NCBI RefSeq assembly: GCF_001940455.1
Contig: NZ_MKQR01000028.1
Span: 382,297 to 446,296, forward strand
Length of the DNA: 64,000 nucleotides
Direction: 5' to 3'
Source: Actinokineospora bangkokensis
GTDB taxonomy: Bacteria; Actinomycetota; Actinomycetes; Mycobacteriales; Pseudonocardiaceae
Part shown: positions 53,999 through 64,000 of the stretch, piece after piece
How the letters are laid out: every line of letters starts with the position of its first letter
Numbering within the stretch: the first letter of the stretch is position 1
Made by a program: the position numbers and the translations under genes
Notes under the pieces: model-generated
What the model was told of the DNA's origin: nothing
The model's input: only the letters and a program-made list of their open reading frames with translations
Database searches by the model: none

Positions 53999-54244
53999 AT
54001 GACTCCGGTACTGCTCTCCCTCGCCCTGTTCGCCCTGGTCCTGTGGCTGCTCAGCCGCGCGGACACCGACCTCACCCGCGCGCCGCTGGCGGGCCCGACC
54101 CACCTGGAGGACCGCGACACCGCCCGCGTGGTGGCCGAGCTGCGCAGCCGCGAGCCCCGGCCCGCGCCGCCCGCGCCCGCCCACCGCCGCCCGGTCAGCG
54201 CCAGGACGGCAGCCACAGCTCGGCCTGCCACCGGCTCTCGGTGA
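53999..54244 (+). CDS. Small membrane protein, uncharacterised
   Basis: An 81-residue protein with one N-terminal helix (LLSLALFALVLWLLSRAD) and a charged tail rich in Arg, Pro and Ala. ATG at 53999. The last 50 bp overlap the convergent mannosyltransferase gene. The divergent position next to a GlxA-type regulator and the hydrophobic N-terminus support it being real, but I recognise no family. Confidence 0.5.
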   Translation: MTPVLLSLALFALVLWLLSRADTDLTRAPLAGPTHLEDRDTARVVAELRSREPRPAPPAPAHRRPVSARTAATARPATGSR

Positions 54245-55796
54245 TCGGGTCGCCGTTGAGCACCGGCCACAGCCAGGCGAAGTTGGCCACCACGGCCCCG
54301 ACGTACAGCGCCACCAGCAGCAGCCCGGTGCCGCGCCGCTCCACCCCGGCGCGCGCGGCGCCGAGCACCTGCCCCAGGCACAGCGTGATGCCCAGGACCA
54401 GGAACGCCGCCATCGGCGTGGCGTAGAAGAAGTACATCTGCCGGTCGAGGTTGAGGAACCACGGCAGCAGGCCCGCCAGGTACGCCACCGCCACCGCGGC
54501 GAAGCGCCAGTCCAGCCGGAACACCGCCCGCCACAGGCTCCACCCGAGCATCGGCAGCGACAGCCACCACAGCGCCGGGGTGCCGATGAGCATCGTCGCG
54601 GACACGCAGCGGGTCTCCCCGCAGCCGGTGGTGCTGCCCTCGTAGTAGTAGAGCATCGGCCGCAGCCCCATCGGCCACGTCCACGGCTTCGACTCCCACG
54701 GGTGCTGCTGGCCGGGCTTGGTCTTGAGGTCCTCGTGGAAGGCGAGCACGTGGTCGTGGTACTGCAGCAGCGACCCGAAGGCGCCCTTGACCACCGCCAG
54801 CGGGCTCGACCCGTAGGTCTCCACCAGGTGCCGGTCGACGCCGGTCTCCGAGCCGAACCACGCCCACCAGGTCGACAGGTACGCCAGCGCGGCCACCGCG
54901 ACCAGCGCCCACAGGCCGGGCAGGGTGTCGCGGACCAGCCCGCCCTTCCACGGCTTGCGCACCCCGGCCGAGCGCCGGGCCAGCACGTCCCAGAGCACCG
55001 TGAGCAGGCCGAACGCGGCGATGAAGTACATGCCCGACCACTTGACCCCGCAGGCCAGGCCGAGCAGGACCCCCGCGGCCAGCCGCCACCAGCGGATGCC
55101 CAGCCGGGGCCCGGTGCCCGCCAGCAGCCACCCGCGCACCCCGGTGGTCCACCGGTCCTCGGTGGCCCAGCCCTGCTCGACCGCGGTGGCCAGCCGCGCC
55201 CGCACCTGGTCGCGGTCGACCAGCACGCAGGCGAAGGCGGCGAGCACGAAGAAGGCCAGGAAGATGTCGAGCATCCCCATCCTGGACTGGAGGTGGGACA
55301 CCCCGTCGGAGATCAGCAGCACGCCCGCGACCGCGCCGAGCAGCGTCGAGCGGGTCAGCCGCCGGGCGATGCGCACCACCAGCACGACCATCAGCGCCCC
55401 GCACAGCGCCGCGGTGAACCGCCAGCCCCAGCCGGAGTAGCCGAACAGCTGCTCGCCGAAGGCGATCATGGTCTTGCCCAGCGGCGGGTGGACGGTCAGC
55501 TCGTAGCCGGGGTTGTCCTCGAACCCGCCGTTGCGCAGCATCTGCCACGCCTGCGGGGTGTAGTGCTTCTCGTCGAAGACCGGCGTGCCGTTGTCCGTCG
55601 GTGACCCCAGGTTCTGGAACCGCACGATGGCGCCGATGACGCCCAGCACGGCGGTCACCAGCCACCCGCGCAGCCGGTCGGCGGGCATCGGCCTGCCCAG
55701 CAGCCGCTCCCGCGGCCCCTCGGTGCCGCCGGGGGACTGCGCCGGGTCCGGCGGGGGGACCCGACCGGCGGTGTCCTCGACTAGGAGCGCGCTCAC
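54195..55796 (-). CDS. pmt: Protein O-mannosyltransferase
   Basis: A 533-residue GT-C protein with about ten membrane helices. The first outside loop has the catalytic acidic pair in GTPVFDEKHYTPQAWQMLRN, with LTVHPPLGKTMIAFGEQLF next; SRMGMLDIFLAFFVLAAF and VSATMLIGTPALWWLSLPML are later family motifs. It transfers mannose from polyprenyl-phosphate mannose to secreted proteins as they cross the membrane. The GTG at 55796 is chosen because upstream codons lack hydrophobic or conserved content. Confidence 0.94.
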   Translation of the reverse strand: MSALLVEDTAGRVPPPDPAQSPGGTEGPRERLLGRPMPADRLRGWLVTAVLGVIGAIVRFQNLGSPTDNGTPVFDEKHYTPQAWQMLRNGGFEDNPGYELTVHPPLGKTMIAFGEQLFGYSGWGWRFTAALCGALMVVLVVRIARRLTRSTLLGAVAGVLLISDGVSHLQSRMGMLDIFLAFFVLAAFACVLVDRDQVRARLATAVEQGWATEDRWTTGVRGWLLAGTGPRLGIRWWRLAAGVLLGLACGVKWSGMYFIAAFGLLTVLWDVLARRSAGVRKPWKGGLVRDTLPGLWALVAVAALAYLSTWWAWFGSETGVDRHLVETYGSSPLAVVKGAFGSLLQYHDHVLAFHEDLKTKPGQQHPWESKPWTWPMGLRPMLYYYEGSTTGCGETRCVSATMLIGTPALWWLSLPMLGWSLWRAVFRLDWRFAAVAVAYLAGLLPWFLNLDRQMYFFYATPMAAFLVLGITLCLGQVLGAARAGVERRGTGLLLVALYVGAVVANFAWLWPVLNGDPITESRWQAELWLPSWR

Positions 55797-55943
55797 GCCC
55801 GGGATGGTAGGCGCCGCGGTGTGCGGTTGGTGTCGGACCGGCGCGAGCGGCCCGGAATCCACTGATCGTGTAGTTGTTCGCCCTGCTCAGAGGCGGTAGC
55901 AAGGAGTGCGGCGGTAGTAGGCGCGACGAAGACGGGGTGCGGG

Positions 55944-56795
55944 GTGCCTCCTGGACGTCCCACGATCAGGTCGCGGCAGGTCGCGGGCGAGCTGCGCAGG
56001 CTGCGCAAGCAGGCGGGCCTGACCACCGGGGAGGTGGGGGCCCGGCTGGGCCTGTCGCAGGCCAAGGTGAGCCGGGTGGAGACCGGCAGCTCCGGCCTGC
56101 GCATCCCGGACGTGGAGGCGATGCTCGGGCTCTACCGGGTGCCCGCCCCGCGCCGGGTGGAGATCCTGGAGCTGGTGCGCCAGGCGGCCGAACCGGGGTG
56201 GGCGCAGGTGCACGGACGGGGGCTGCCCGAGCAGTGGCAGGCGCTGGTGGACTGGGAGTCCCGGGCGAGCGGGCTGCGCAACTTCCAACCGCTGATCGTC
56301 CCCGGCCTGCTCCAGACCGCCGACTTCGCCCGCGCGGTGGTGCGCGGCACCGCCCCCGGCCCGCTTTCGCCCGCCGAGCTCGACGGCAAGGTCGCCGCGC
56401 GGCTGGCCCGGCAGGCGGTGCTCAGCCGCGAGCACCCGCCCCTGCTGCACGCCGTGCTCGGGGAGTGGGCGCTGCGGGTGCCGGTCGGCGGGCCCGCGGT
56501 GCACCTCGGGCAGCTGCGGCACCTGCTGGAGGTGGCCCGCCGCCCGCGCGTGGTGCTCCAGGTGGTGCCCGCGGCCACCGAGGCGCACCCGGGCCTGGAG
56601 GGCTCGTTCGTGCTGATGGACTTCCCCGCCGACCCCACGGTGGCCTACACCGAGCACCGGGCGCGCAGCGTGTTCCTGGACGAGCCCGAGGACGTGGAGG
56701 TGTTCCGGCTGGCCTGGCAGCGCATCGTCGCGCACGCCTGGACCCCGGAGCGGTCGACGGCGTTCATCGCGGAGCTGGCGGGGGTTCCCGGGTAG
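55944..56795 (+). CDS. XRE-family regulator with DUF5753
   Basis: A 283-residue protein. An N-terminal helix-turn-helix (VAGELRRLRKQAGLTTGEVG, then SQAKVSRVETGSSGLRIPDV) is followed by DUF5753 (RNFQPLIVPGLLQTADFARA, VLGEWALRVPVGGPAVHLGQ). These are Streptomyces-type regulators, usually adjacent to a small DUF397 gene. None is present here; instead a DUF4185 gene follows 10 bp on. GTG at 55944. Confidence 0.92.
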   Translation: MPPGRPTIRSRQVAGELRRLRKQAGLTTGEVGARLGLSQAKVSRVETGSSGLRIPDVEAMLGLYRVPAPRRVEILELVRQAAEPGWAQVHGRGLPEQWQALVDWESRASGLRNFQPLIVPGLLQTADFARAVVRGTAPGPLSPAELDGKVAARLARQAVLSREHPPLLHAVLGEWALRVPVGGPAVHLGQLRHLLEVARRPRVVLQVVPAATEAHPGLEGSFVLMDFPADPTVAYTEHRARSVFLDEPEDVEVFRLAWQRIVAHAWTPERSTAFIAELAGVPG

Positions 56796-56805
56796 GGTCC
56801 CGGGC

Positions 56806-57741
56806 GTGCGCAGCGAACGGGTCGCCACCATCACCGGCCACGGGTCCCGCAACGGCTGCGCGGGCCGGGTGCACGCGACCGACCTGGGCATCTGCTGGGC
56901 GTCGCGGGACCGGGTGTTCATCGTCTTCGGCGACACCTACGGCCCGGCCTGGGGCGGCAGCGGCGCGGGCCCGCGCACGGACCCGGACTGGCGGTGCAAC
57001 GTCCTCGCGGTGGCCGACGGCGACCTGGCCTTCAGCCGCGTCATCGCCGACGGCGGGCAGGTGCTCGCGCGCGACGCCGACTCCGAGGAGGAGACGGTGA
57101 TCCCGTGCTCGGGCATCGAGATCGGCGGCGTGCACTACCTGCACTACATGTCCGTGCGGAACTGGGGCGCGCGCGGCAAGTGGTTCACCAACTACGCGGG
57201 CATCGCCCACTCCACCGACGACGGCGAGACGTGGCACAAGCCGCGCCGCGCGTGGTGGGTCAACCGCGCCGAGCACGACCACCCGTTCCAGATGGGGGCC
57301 TTCGCGCTCGCGGGCGACTGGCTCCACCTGCTGGGCACGCCCAACGGCCGCTGGGGCGACGCCTGCCTGGCCCGGGTCGACCCGGCGTACCTGCTGGAAC
57401 CGGCCGCCTACCAGTACTGGACCGGGTCGTCGTGGGCCGAGCGCGACCCGTTCCTGGCCCGGCCGGTGCTCCCGGGCCCGGTGGCGGAGCTGTCCGTGCG
57501 CTACAGCCCCCGCGCGGGCCGGTGGCTGGCGATGCACCTCGACGAGGCCCGGTCGGTGATCGTGCTGCGCACCGCCCCCGAGCTGACCGGCCCGTGGTCG
57601 CCCGGCGAGGTCGTGGCCACCGGCGCGGAGTACCCGGGCCTCTACGGCGGGTTCCTGCTCCCCGACGACGGCCCGGACATCCGCTGGACGATGTCGCAGT
57701 GGGAGTCCTACAACGTCTCCCTGATGCGCACCCCGCTCTAG
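56806..57741 (+). CDS. DUF4185 protein (GH183 endo-D-arabinanase-like fold)
   Basis: A 311-residue beta-propeller-like protein: ATDLGICWASRDRVFIVFGD, IPCSGIEIGGVHYLHYMSVR and GWHKP-type blade repeats (STDDGETWHKPRR), ending YGGFLLPDDGPDIRWTMSQW. DUF4185 has been linked to glycoside hydrolase family GH183, endo-D-arabinanases acting on wall arabinan. Here no signal peptide or membrane helix is visible, so the protein is probably cytoplasmic or exported another way. GTG at 56806, 10 bp after the regulator. Confidence 0.83.
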   Translation: MRSERVATITGHGSRNGCAGRVHATDLGICWASRDRVFIVFGDTYGPAWGGSGAGPRTDPDWRCNVLAVADGDLAFSRVIADGGQVLARDADSEEETVIPCSGIEIGGVHYLHYMSVRNWGARGKWFTNYAGIAHSTDDGETWHKPRRAWWVNRAEHDHPFQMGAFALAGDWLHLLGTPNGRWGDACLARVDPAYLLEPAAYQYWTGSSWAERDPFLARPVLPGPVAELSVRYSPRAGRWLAMHLDEARSVIVLRTAPELTGPWSPGEVVATGAEYPGLYGGFLLPDDGPDIRWTMSQWESYNVSLMRTPL

Positions 57742-58841
57742 AAGTCCGCGAACAGCACGGCGGCCAGGCCCAGGGCGACCAGGACGTTCACCGCGGTCGA
57801 CGCGGCGAACACGCCCACCGGCCGCCACCCGGCCTCCTTCAGCGGCGCCGCCCGGAACTCCAGGCCGATCGAGACGAACGCCAGGATCAGGAACCACGTG
57901 CGCAGGTCGTTGACCACCGCGATCGTCTCCTTGCCCTCGGCGGCGGGCACCGAGTTGAGGTAGACGGTCGCGAGCACCGAGGTCAGCAGGAACCCGAGGA
58001 CGAACTTGGGGAACCGCTCCCACAGCTGGCGCGGCACCGACCGCTTCGGCACCCCGGCCTCGTCCGCGTCCTTGTTGACGCGCAGCGCGAAGTAGGCGGT
58101 CAGGGCCACCGCCACCACGCCGAGCAGCGCGTTCTGCGTGGACTTGACGATCGCGGCCAGCTGCAGCGACTCCTCGCCCGCCAGCGACCCGGCCGCGGTG
58201 ACCGCGGCGGTGGTGTCGATGTTGCCGCCGATCCACGCCCCGGTGACCGCGGGGGAGAGCCCCAGCACCCCGGCCAGCCAGGGCAGCAGGAAGATCGACG
58301 GCAGGGCGAACACGATCACCAGGCTGGCGCTGTAGGCCAGTTGCTCCTTCTTCGCCTGCACCGCGCCCGCCGCCGCGATCGCCGCGCTGACCCCGCAGAT
58401 CGCCACCGCCGCCGACAGCAGCGCCCGCAGCTTCTCGTCCAGGCCCAGCCGCCCGCCGAGCCACCAGGAGAAGCCGAACACGATGGTGATCAGCAGCAGC
58501 GACTGGGCGATCGCGGGACCGGCGGCCTTGACGATCACGGTGAGGTTGATCGACGCGCCGAGCAGCACCAGCCCGGTCTTGATGAAGAACTCGGTGCGGA
58601 ACCCGCCCGCGAGCCGGTCGCGCAGCCCGGTGGCGCCCAGCGCGGCGTTGCCCAGCAGCCCGAGCAGGATCGCGTACACGGGGAACTCGACCGCCGCGCC
58701 GACCCCCTCGGCGGCGGTGCCCTTCGTCCACCCCGGCACCCCGACCGACAGCCACCGGGCCACCGCCGACAGCGCCACGACCGCGACCACCCCGCCGACG
58801 GCCCACAGCACGGGCCGCCGCACCTGCCGCACCTCGGTCAC
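57738..58841 (-). CDS. YeiH/UPF0324-family membrane transporter
   Basis: A 367-residue protein with about ten helices. [80 protein letters not shown] and [17 protein letters not shown] are conserved UPF0324 segments. The family includes putative sulfate exporters; the substrate is unproven. GTG at 58841 overlaps a preceding 37-codon ORF by 4 bp. Its stop shares the CTAG with the stop of the convergent DUF4185 gene. Confidence 0.88.
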   Translation of the reverse strand: MTEVRQVRRPVLWAVGGVVAVVALSAVARWLSVGVPGWTKGTAAEGVGAAVEFPVYAILLGLLGNAALGATGLRDRLAGGFRTEFFIKTGLVLLGASINLTVIVKAAGPAIAQSLLLITIVFGFSWWLGGRLGLDEKLRALLSAAVAICGVSAAIAAAGAVQAKKEQLAYSASLVIVFALPSIFLLPWLAGVLGLSPAVTGAWIGGNIDTTAAVTAAGSLAGEESLQLAAIVKSTQNALLGVVAVALTAYFALRVNKDADEAGVPKRSVPRQLWERFPKFVLGFLLTSVLATVYLNSVPAAEGKETIAVVNDLRTWFLILAFVSIGLEFRAAPLKEAGWRPVGVFAASTAVNVLVALGLAAVLFADF

Positions 58842-58951
58842 GGGACCAGCCCCGGGGTGATCACGCCCGCGATGGTCAGCCCGAACAGCACCAGGCCCAC
58901 CACCACCGCCAACCAGTCCTCGTTCAACCGCCGACCTGGCTCGTCGCTCAT
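58838..58951 (-). CDS. 37-residue single-helix membrane ORF leading the YeiH gene
   Basis: ATG at 58951, with GGAGCG upstream, encodes 37 residues. An acidic start ([17 protein letters not shown]) is followed by the helix [20 protein letters not shown], and the TGA overlaps the GTG of the transporter (CCGTGACC). The coupling, the W before the helix and the membrane-like composition suggest a real small subunit or chaperone. The sequence is too short for family assignment. Confidence 0.68.
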   Translation of the reverse strand: MSDEPGRRLNEDWLAVVVGLVLFGLTIAGVITPGLVP

Positions 58952-59119
58952 CGTTCGCTCCGGGGGACGAAGGGGAGCACCGACCGTAAAACGGGCGCTG
59001 CTCCCGGGTCACCGGCTTCCAGCCCGTGGGATCGGGGGGTGCCGGGACTGCCCGCCGCGGCCCCGGGGCCGACCGCCGCGCGCCGCCGGGACCGCCGCAC
59101 CCATCCACAGGGGGCCGGG

Positions 59120-59128
59120 TTGTCCACA
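59120..59128 (+). promoter_or_regulatory. DnaA-box-type 9-mer upstream of metG
   Basis: Perfect TTGTCCACA, 52 bases before the metG ATG, with a partial ATCCACAG at 59103. In the 228-bp divergent gap between the small ORF and metG. Confidence 0.42.
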
Positions 59129-59179
59129 GGCCGCGAAACCCGGCGGCGGCGGCGCGACCGGCCCCTCTACGCTTCCGGT

Positions 59180-60976
59180 ATGAGTGCCTCCGTGCTGACC
59201 GCAGTGGCCTGGCCCTACGCCAACGGGCCCCGCCACATCGGTCACGTCTCCGGGTTCGGTGTTCCCTCGGACGTGTTCTCCCGCTACATGCGCATGTCCG
59301 GCCACCAGGTCCTCATGGTCAGCGGCACCGACGAGCACGGCACCCCCATCTCGGTCCAGGCCGAGAAGGAGGGGATGAGCGTCCGCGAGCTCGCCGACAA
59401 GTACAACCGCGTCATCGTCGAGGACCTGCACGGGCTCGGCCTGGGCTACGACCTGTTCACCCGCACCACCACCGGCAACCACTACCAGGTCACGCAGGAC
59501 CTGTTCCTGGCGCTGTGGAAGAACGGCTACGTCACGCCCAAGACCCAGATGGGCGCGATCGACCCGAACACCGGCCGCACCCTGCCCGACCGCTACATCG
59601 AGGGCACCTGCCCGATCTGCGGCTACGACGGCGCCCGCGGCGACCAGTGCGACAACTGCGGCAACCAGCTCGACCCGGTGGACCTGAAGAACCCGCGCTC
59701 GCGCATCGACGGCGCCACGCCCAAGTTCGTCGAGACCGAGCACCTGTTCCTCGACCTGCCCGCCTTCGCCGAGACCCTGGGCTCGTGGCTGTCCACCCGC
59801 ACCGAGTGGCGGCCCAACGTGCTCAAGTTCGCCCAGAACCTCGTGCGGGACATGCGGCCCAGGGCCATCACCCGCGACCTGGACTGGGGCGTCCCGGTGC
59901 CGCTGGACGGCTGGCGCGACGCGCCGATGAAGCGCTTTTACGTCTGGTTCGACGCGGTGATCGGGTACCTGTCCGCCTCGGTGGAGTGGGCCAGGCGCAG
60001 CGGCGACGCCGACGCCTGGAAGCGGTGGTGGACCGACCCGAGCGCCCAAGGCTACTACTTCATGGGCAAGGACAACATCGTCTTCCACTCGCTGATCTGG
60101 CCGTCGCTGCTGCTCGGGCAGAACGGCGCGGGCGACCGCGGCGGCGAGCCGGGCCGCTTCGGCGCGCTCAACCTGCCCACCGAGGTCGTCTCCAGCGAGT
60201 TCCTGACGATGAGCGGGTCGAAGTTCTCCACCTCGCGCGGCACGGTGATCTACGTCCGCGACTTCCTGGAGCAGTTCGGCCCGGACACCCTGCGCTACTT
60301 CATCTCCGTCGCGGGCCCGGAGAACCAGGACGCCGACTTCACCTGGGAGGAGTTCGTCCGGCGGACGAACTTCGAGCTGGCCAACGAGTGGGGCAACCTG
60401 GTCAACCGGTCGGTGTCGATGGCGCACAAGAACGTGGGCGCCATCCCGCGCCCGACCGCCCCCACCGCCGCCGACGAGCAGCTCAAGGCGCTGTCGCGGG
60501 CGGCGTTCGACACCGTCGGGGCGAACCTGCGCCGGTCGCGGTTCAAGGCGGCGATCACCGAGGCCATGCGGGTGGTCGGCGCGGCGAACAAGTACCTCTC
60601 CGACGAGGAGCCCTGGAAGCGCAAGGACGACCCGGAGCGCCGCGACACCATCCTGCACACCGCGCTGCAGGTGGTCTCCGACGCCAACACCCTGCTCACC
60701 CCGTTCCTGCCGCACTCGGCGCAGAAGGTGCACGAGGCGCTGGGCGGCACCGGGGTGTGGGCGGCGCAGCCGGAGATCCACGAGGTCGACGACCTCGACG
60801 TGCCCGACCGCAAGCCCTACCCGGTGCTCACCGGCGACTACGCCGCCGAGGCGGCCCGCTGGGAGCCGCGCGAGGTGGAGGTGGGCAAGCCCCTGGCCAA
60901 GCCCACCCCGCTGTTCGCCAAGCTGGACCCCGAACTCGGGGAGACGGGCCCCGAGTGGGCGCCGGTGCAGCGGTGA
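59180..60976 (+). CDS. metG: Methionyl-tRNA synthetase
   Basis: A 598-residue class I synthetase: the HIGH motif in [12 protein letters not shown], zinc knuckle [23 protein letters not shown] equivalent [20 protein letters not shown] and [11 protein letters not shown] in the catalytic core. No C-terminal tRNA-binding (Trbp111-like) extension follows the anticodon-binding helices. It charges initiator and elongator tRNA-Met. ATG at 59180. Confidence 0.97.
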   Translation: MSASVLTAVAWPYANGPRHIGHVSGFGVPSDVFSRYMRMSGHQVLMVSGTDEHGTPISVQAEKEGMSVRELADKYNRVIVEDLHGLGLGYDLFTRTTTGNHYQVTQDLFLALWKNGYVTPKTQMGAIDPNTGRTLPDRYIEGTCPICGYDGARGDQCDNCGNQLDPVDLKNPRSRIDGATPKFVETEHLFLDLPAFAETLGSWLSTRTEWRPNVLKFAQNLVRDMRPRAITRDLDWGVPVPLDGWRDAPMKRFYVWFDAVIGYLSASVEWARRSGDADAWKRWWTDPSAQGYYFMGKDNIVFHSLIWPSLLLGQNGAGDRGGEPGRFGALNLPTEVVSSEFLTMSGSKFSTSRGTVIYVRDFLEQFGPDTLRYFISVAGPENQDADFTWEEFVRRTNFELANEWGNLVNRSVSMAHKNVGAIPRPTAPTAADEQLKALSRAAFDTVGANLRRSRFKAAITEAMRVVGAANKYLSDEEPWKRKDDPERRDTILHTALQVVSDANTLLTPFLPHSAQKVHEALGGTGVWAAQPEIHEVDDLDVPDRKPYPVLTGDYAAEAARWEPREVEVGKPLAKPTPLFAKLDPELGETGPEWAPVQR

Positions 60977-60983
60977 CCGGGCG

Positions 60984-61844
60984 ATGACCCCGCGACGCGG
61001 TGAGCGGCCACCGGTGCCGGAGCGCCTCCCGGCGCCGGTGGTCGACGCGCACACCCACCTCGACGCCTGCGGCGCCGAGAACGCCACCGACGTGGCGGTG
61101 CTCCTCGACCGCGCGCAGGCCGCCGGGGTGACCAGGGTGGTCACCGTCGCCGACGACCTGCCCTCGGCGCGGTGGGCCGCCGACGCGAGCGAGTGGGACG
61201 AGCGGGTGTGGGCCGCGGTCGCCCTGCACCCCACCCGCACGTCCACCTTCACCGACGCCGACAAGGCCGAGCTGGAGGCGCTGGCCGCCCGCCCCAGGGT
61301 CGTGGCGGTGGGCGAGACAGGGCTGGACTACTACTGGGACTACTCGCCCCCGGCGGCCCAGCAGGAGGCGTTCCGCTGGCACATCGACCTGGCCAAGCGG
61401 GTCGGCAAGCCGCTGATGATCCACGACCGGCAGGCCCACGATGACGTGCTGCGGGTCCTCGCGGAGGAGGGCGCCCCGGAGACGGTGGTGTTCCACTGCT
61501 TCTCCGGCGACCTCGCCTTCGCCGAGCGGTGCCTGGAGCAGGGGTTCGTGCTGTCCTTCGCGGGCCCCGTCACGTTCAAGAACTCCGCGGACCTGCGCGA
61601 GGCCGCCGCGCACTGTCCGGTGGAGCAGCTGCTCGTGGAGACCGACGCGCCGTTCCTGACCCCGCACCCGTACCGCGGCAGGCCGAACGAGCCCTATTGC
61701 GCCGCCTACACGATCAGGGGACTCGCGCAGCTGCGCGGGGTGGATGTGGCGGACCTCGCACGAGCGGTCTCAGCGACCGCTGAGCGCGTGTTCCGGTTGC
61801 CCACCGCAACATCCGACCTTTCGACCTGTGAGGCGCTGCGTTGA
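60984..61844 (+). CDS. tatD: TatD-family deoxyribonuclease
   Basis: A 286-residue metal-dependent hydrolase: VVDAHTHLDACG (HxH), VAVGETGLDYYWDYSPPAAQ (Glu ligand), LMIHDRQAHDDVL, VFHCFSGDLAFAERCLEQGF, and LLVETDAPFLTPHPYRGRPN. It acts as a 3'-5' DNA exonuclease in repair or turnover. Seven bases after metG; metG-tatD-rpfB is the common actinobacterial order. Confidence 0.95.
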   Translation: MTPRRGERPPVPERLPAPVVDAHTHLDACGAENATDVAVLLDRAQAAGVTRVVTVADDLPSARWAADASEWDERVWAAVALHPTRTSTFTDADKAELEALAARPRVVAVGETGLDYYWDYSPPAAQQEAFRWHIDLAKRVGKPLMIHDRQAHDDVLRVLAEEGAPETVVFHCFSGDLAFAERCLEQGFVLSFAGPVTFKNSADLREAAAHCPVEQLLVETDAPFLTPHPYRGRPNEPYCAAYTIRGLAQLRGVDVADLARAVSATAERVFRLPTATSDLSTCEALR

Positions 61845-63651
<1,807 letters not shown>

Positions 63652-63666
63652 TCGTCGCAGTCGCCT

Positions 63667-63709
63667 CGTGCCCGCCACCCGGTCGTCCGGGGGCGGGCAC
63701 GGCGCTTTT
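63667..63709 (+). terminator. Strong terminator after rpfB
   Basis: CGTGCCCGCC (63667-63676) pairs with GGCGGGCACG (63692-63701), with an inner CCCGG / CCGGG stem (63678-63682 and 63687-63691), followed by GCGCTTTTC. Confidence 0.8.
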
Positions 63710-64000
63710 CCGGGGGTGTTGTTCGCTCGGGTGGGGGTCACTCGGGGGTGGGCGAGTTGTCCACAGGGAGATCGTTTTCGGGGCGTTTGCGCTGGTCGGC
63801 GGGTAGAATGGCCGCAAGGGACCAGAGCCCCTTGGGTGGGTGGGGGCTGCGGATGGTGACGCGTGGGGGCGTGTGGAGTTGATCTTGGCTCGGTGGGGAC
63901 GGGATTTTGAGGCGCGGTGGGGGCGGGTGGAGTGGGCTCGGTGTGGACGGGGGTTCTTGGCCTAGTGAGGGGCCTGTCCTCGGGGGCCGCGAGTGTGTAG
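63710..64000. other. Gene-free right edge with one DnaA-box-type site
   Basis: TTGTCCACA is perfect at 63757-63765. The rest is G-rich on the plus strand, with no open frame I can support; the downstream gene (rsmA would be usual after rpfB) starts beyond the window, if present. Confidence 0.45.

Overview
The window is a high-GC (about 70 percent or more) actinobacterial chromosome segment. It carries SepX/GlpR, Mrf, RpfB, Eis-like, GH87-type and MprAB-like genes, many GTG starts and many 4-bp ATGA/GTGA overlaps. There are no mycobacterial mycolate genes, and the gene set best fits the Pseudonocardiales (Actinokineospora/Saccharothrix-like). That placement is inference.

Layout. (1) 1-8900 is an accessory island: a class 1 DISARM-type adenine methyltransferase (running off the left edge) and its SNF2 helicase on the minus strand, a divergent XRE-ImmA/IrrE regulator with a palindromic operator between them, and gene relics. 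The island abuts the 3' end of a tRNA-Arg(CCU) gene, a classical integration site. (2) 9.1-20.1 kb is mostly core genome: an ABC-2 exporter, an orphan NarL regulator, an HtrA protease, galT, an MprAB-like two-component pair, an Eis-type acetyltransferase, a 3-hydroxyacyl-CoA dehydrogenase and a histidine phosphatase. (3) 20.2-22.2 kb is a zinc-starvation locus: cysteine-free L32, L31, L28 and L33 and the Mrf hibernation factor, divergent from a region with two Zur-like boxes. (4) 22.3-32.4 kb holds a TPR-GGDEF protein and a conserved-looking but functionally unassigned envelope cluster: two soluble glycosyltransferases, a methyltransferase, a membrane molybdopterin oxidoreductase, a polytopic membrane protein, a two-component system, and a sugar-nucleotide epimerase with a Cys-rich insertion. 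A MogA/MoaB gene follows.

(5) 32.5-39.1 kb is a conserved housekeeping run: mscL, an SAF-domain protein, fmdB, 5-formyl-THF cyclo-ligase, galU, glp (MoeA), rimJ, sepX/glpR and tRNA-Ala(CGC). (6) 39.3-47 kb starts with one copy of a 148-bp snap-back repeat. A GAF regulator divergent from an aldehyde dehydrogenase and DUF779 pair follows, then thioredoxin, a GT87 mannosyltransferase, a flavoprotein disulfide reductase and RlmA. (7) 47.2-55.8 kb: an inverted-topology Ser/Thr kinase, propionyl-CoA synthetase, KTSC protein, M48 protease, the second snap-back repeat in opposite orientation, a GlxA/AdpA-type AraC regulator with TGGCAG repeats, and a protein O-mannosyltransferase. (8) 55.9-64 kb: an XRE-DUF5753 regulator, a DUF4185 protein, a YeiH transporter led by a 37-codon membrane ORF, metG, tatD and rpfB with a long structured leader.

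Six perfect TTGTCCACA (DnaA-box-type) 9-mers were found, all between genes. No rRNA, CRISPR array or intact transposase was seen.
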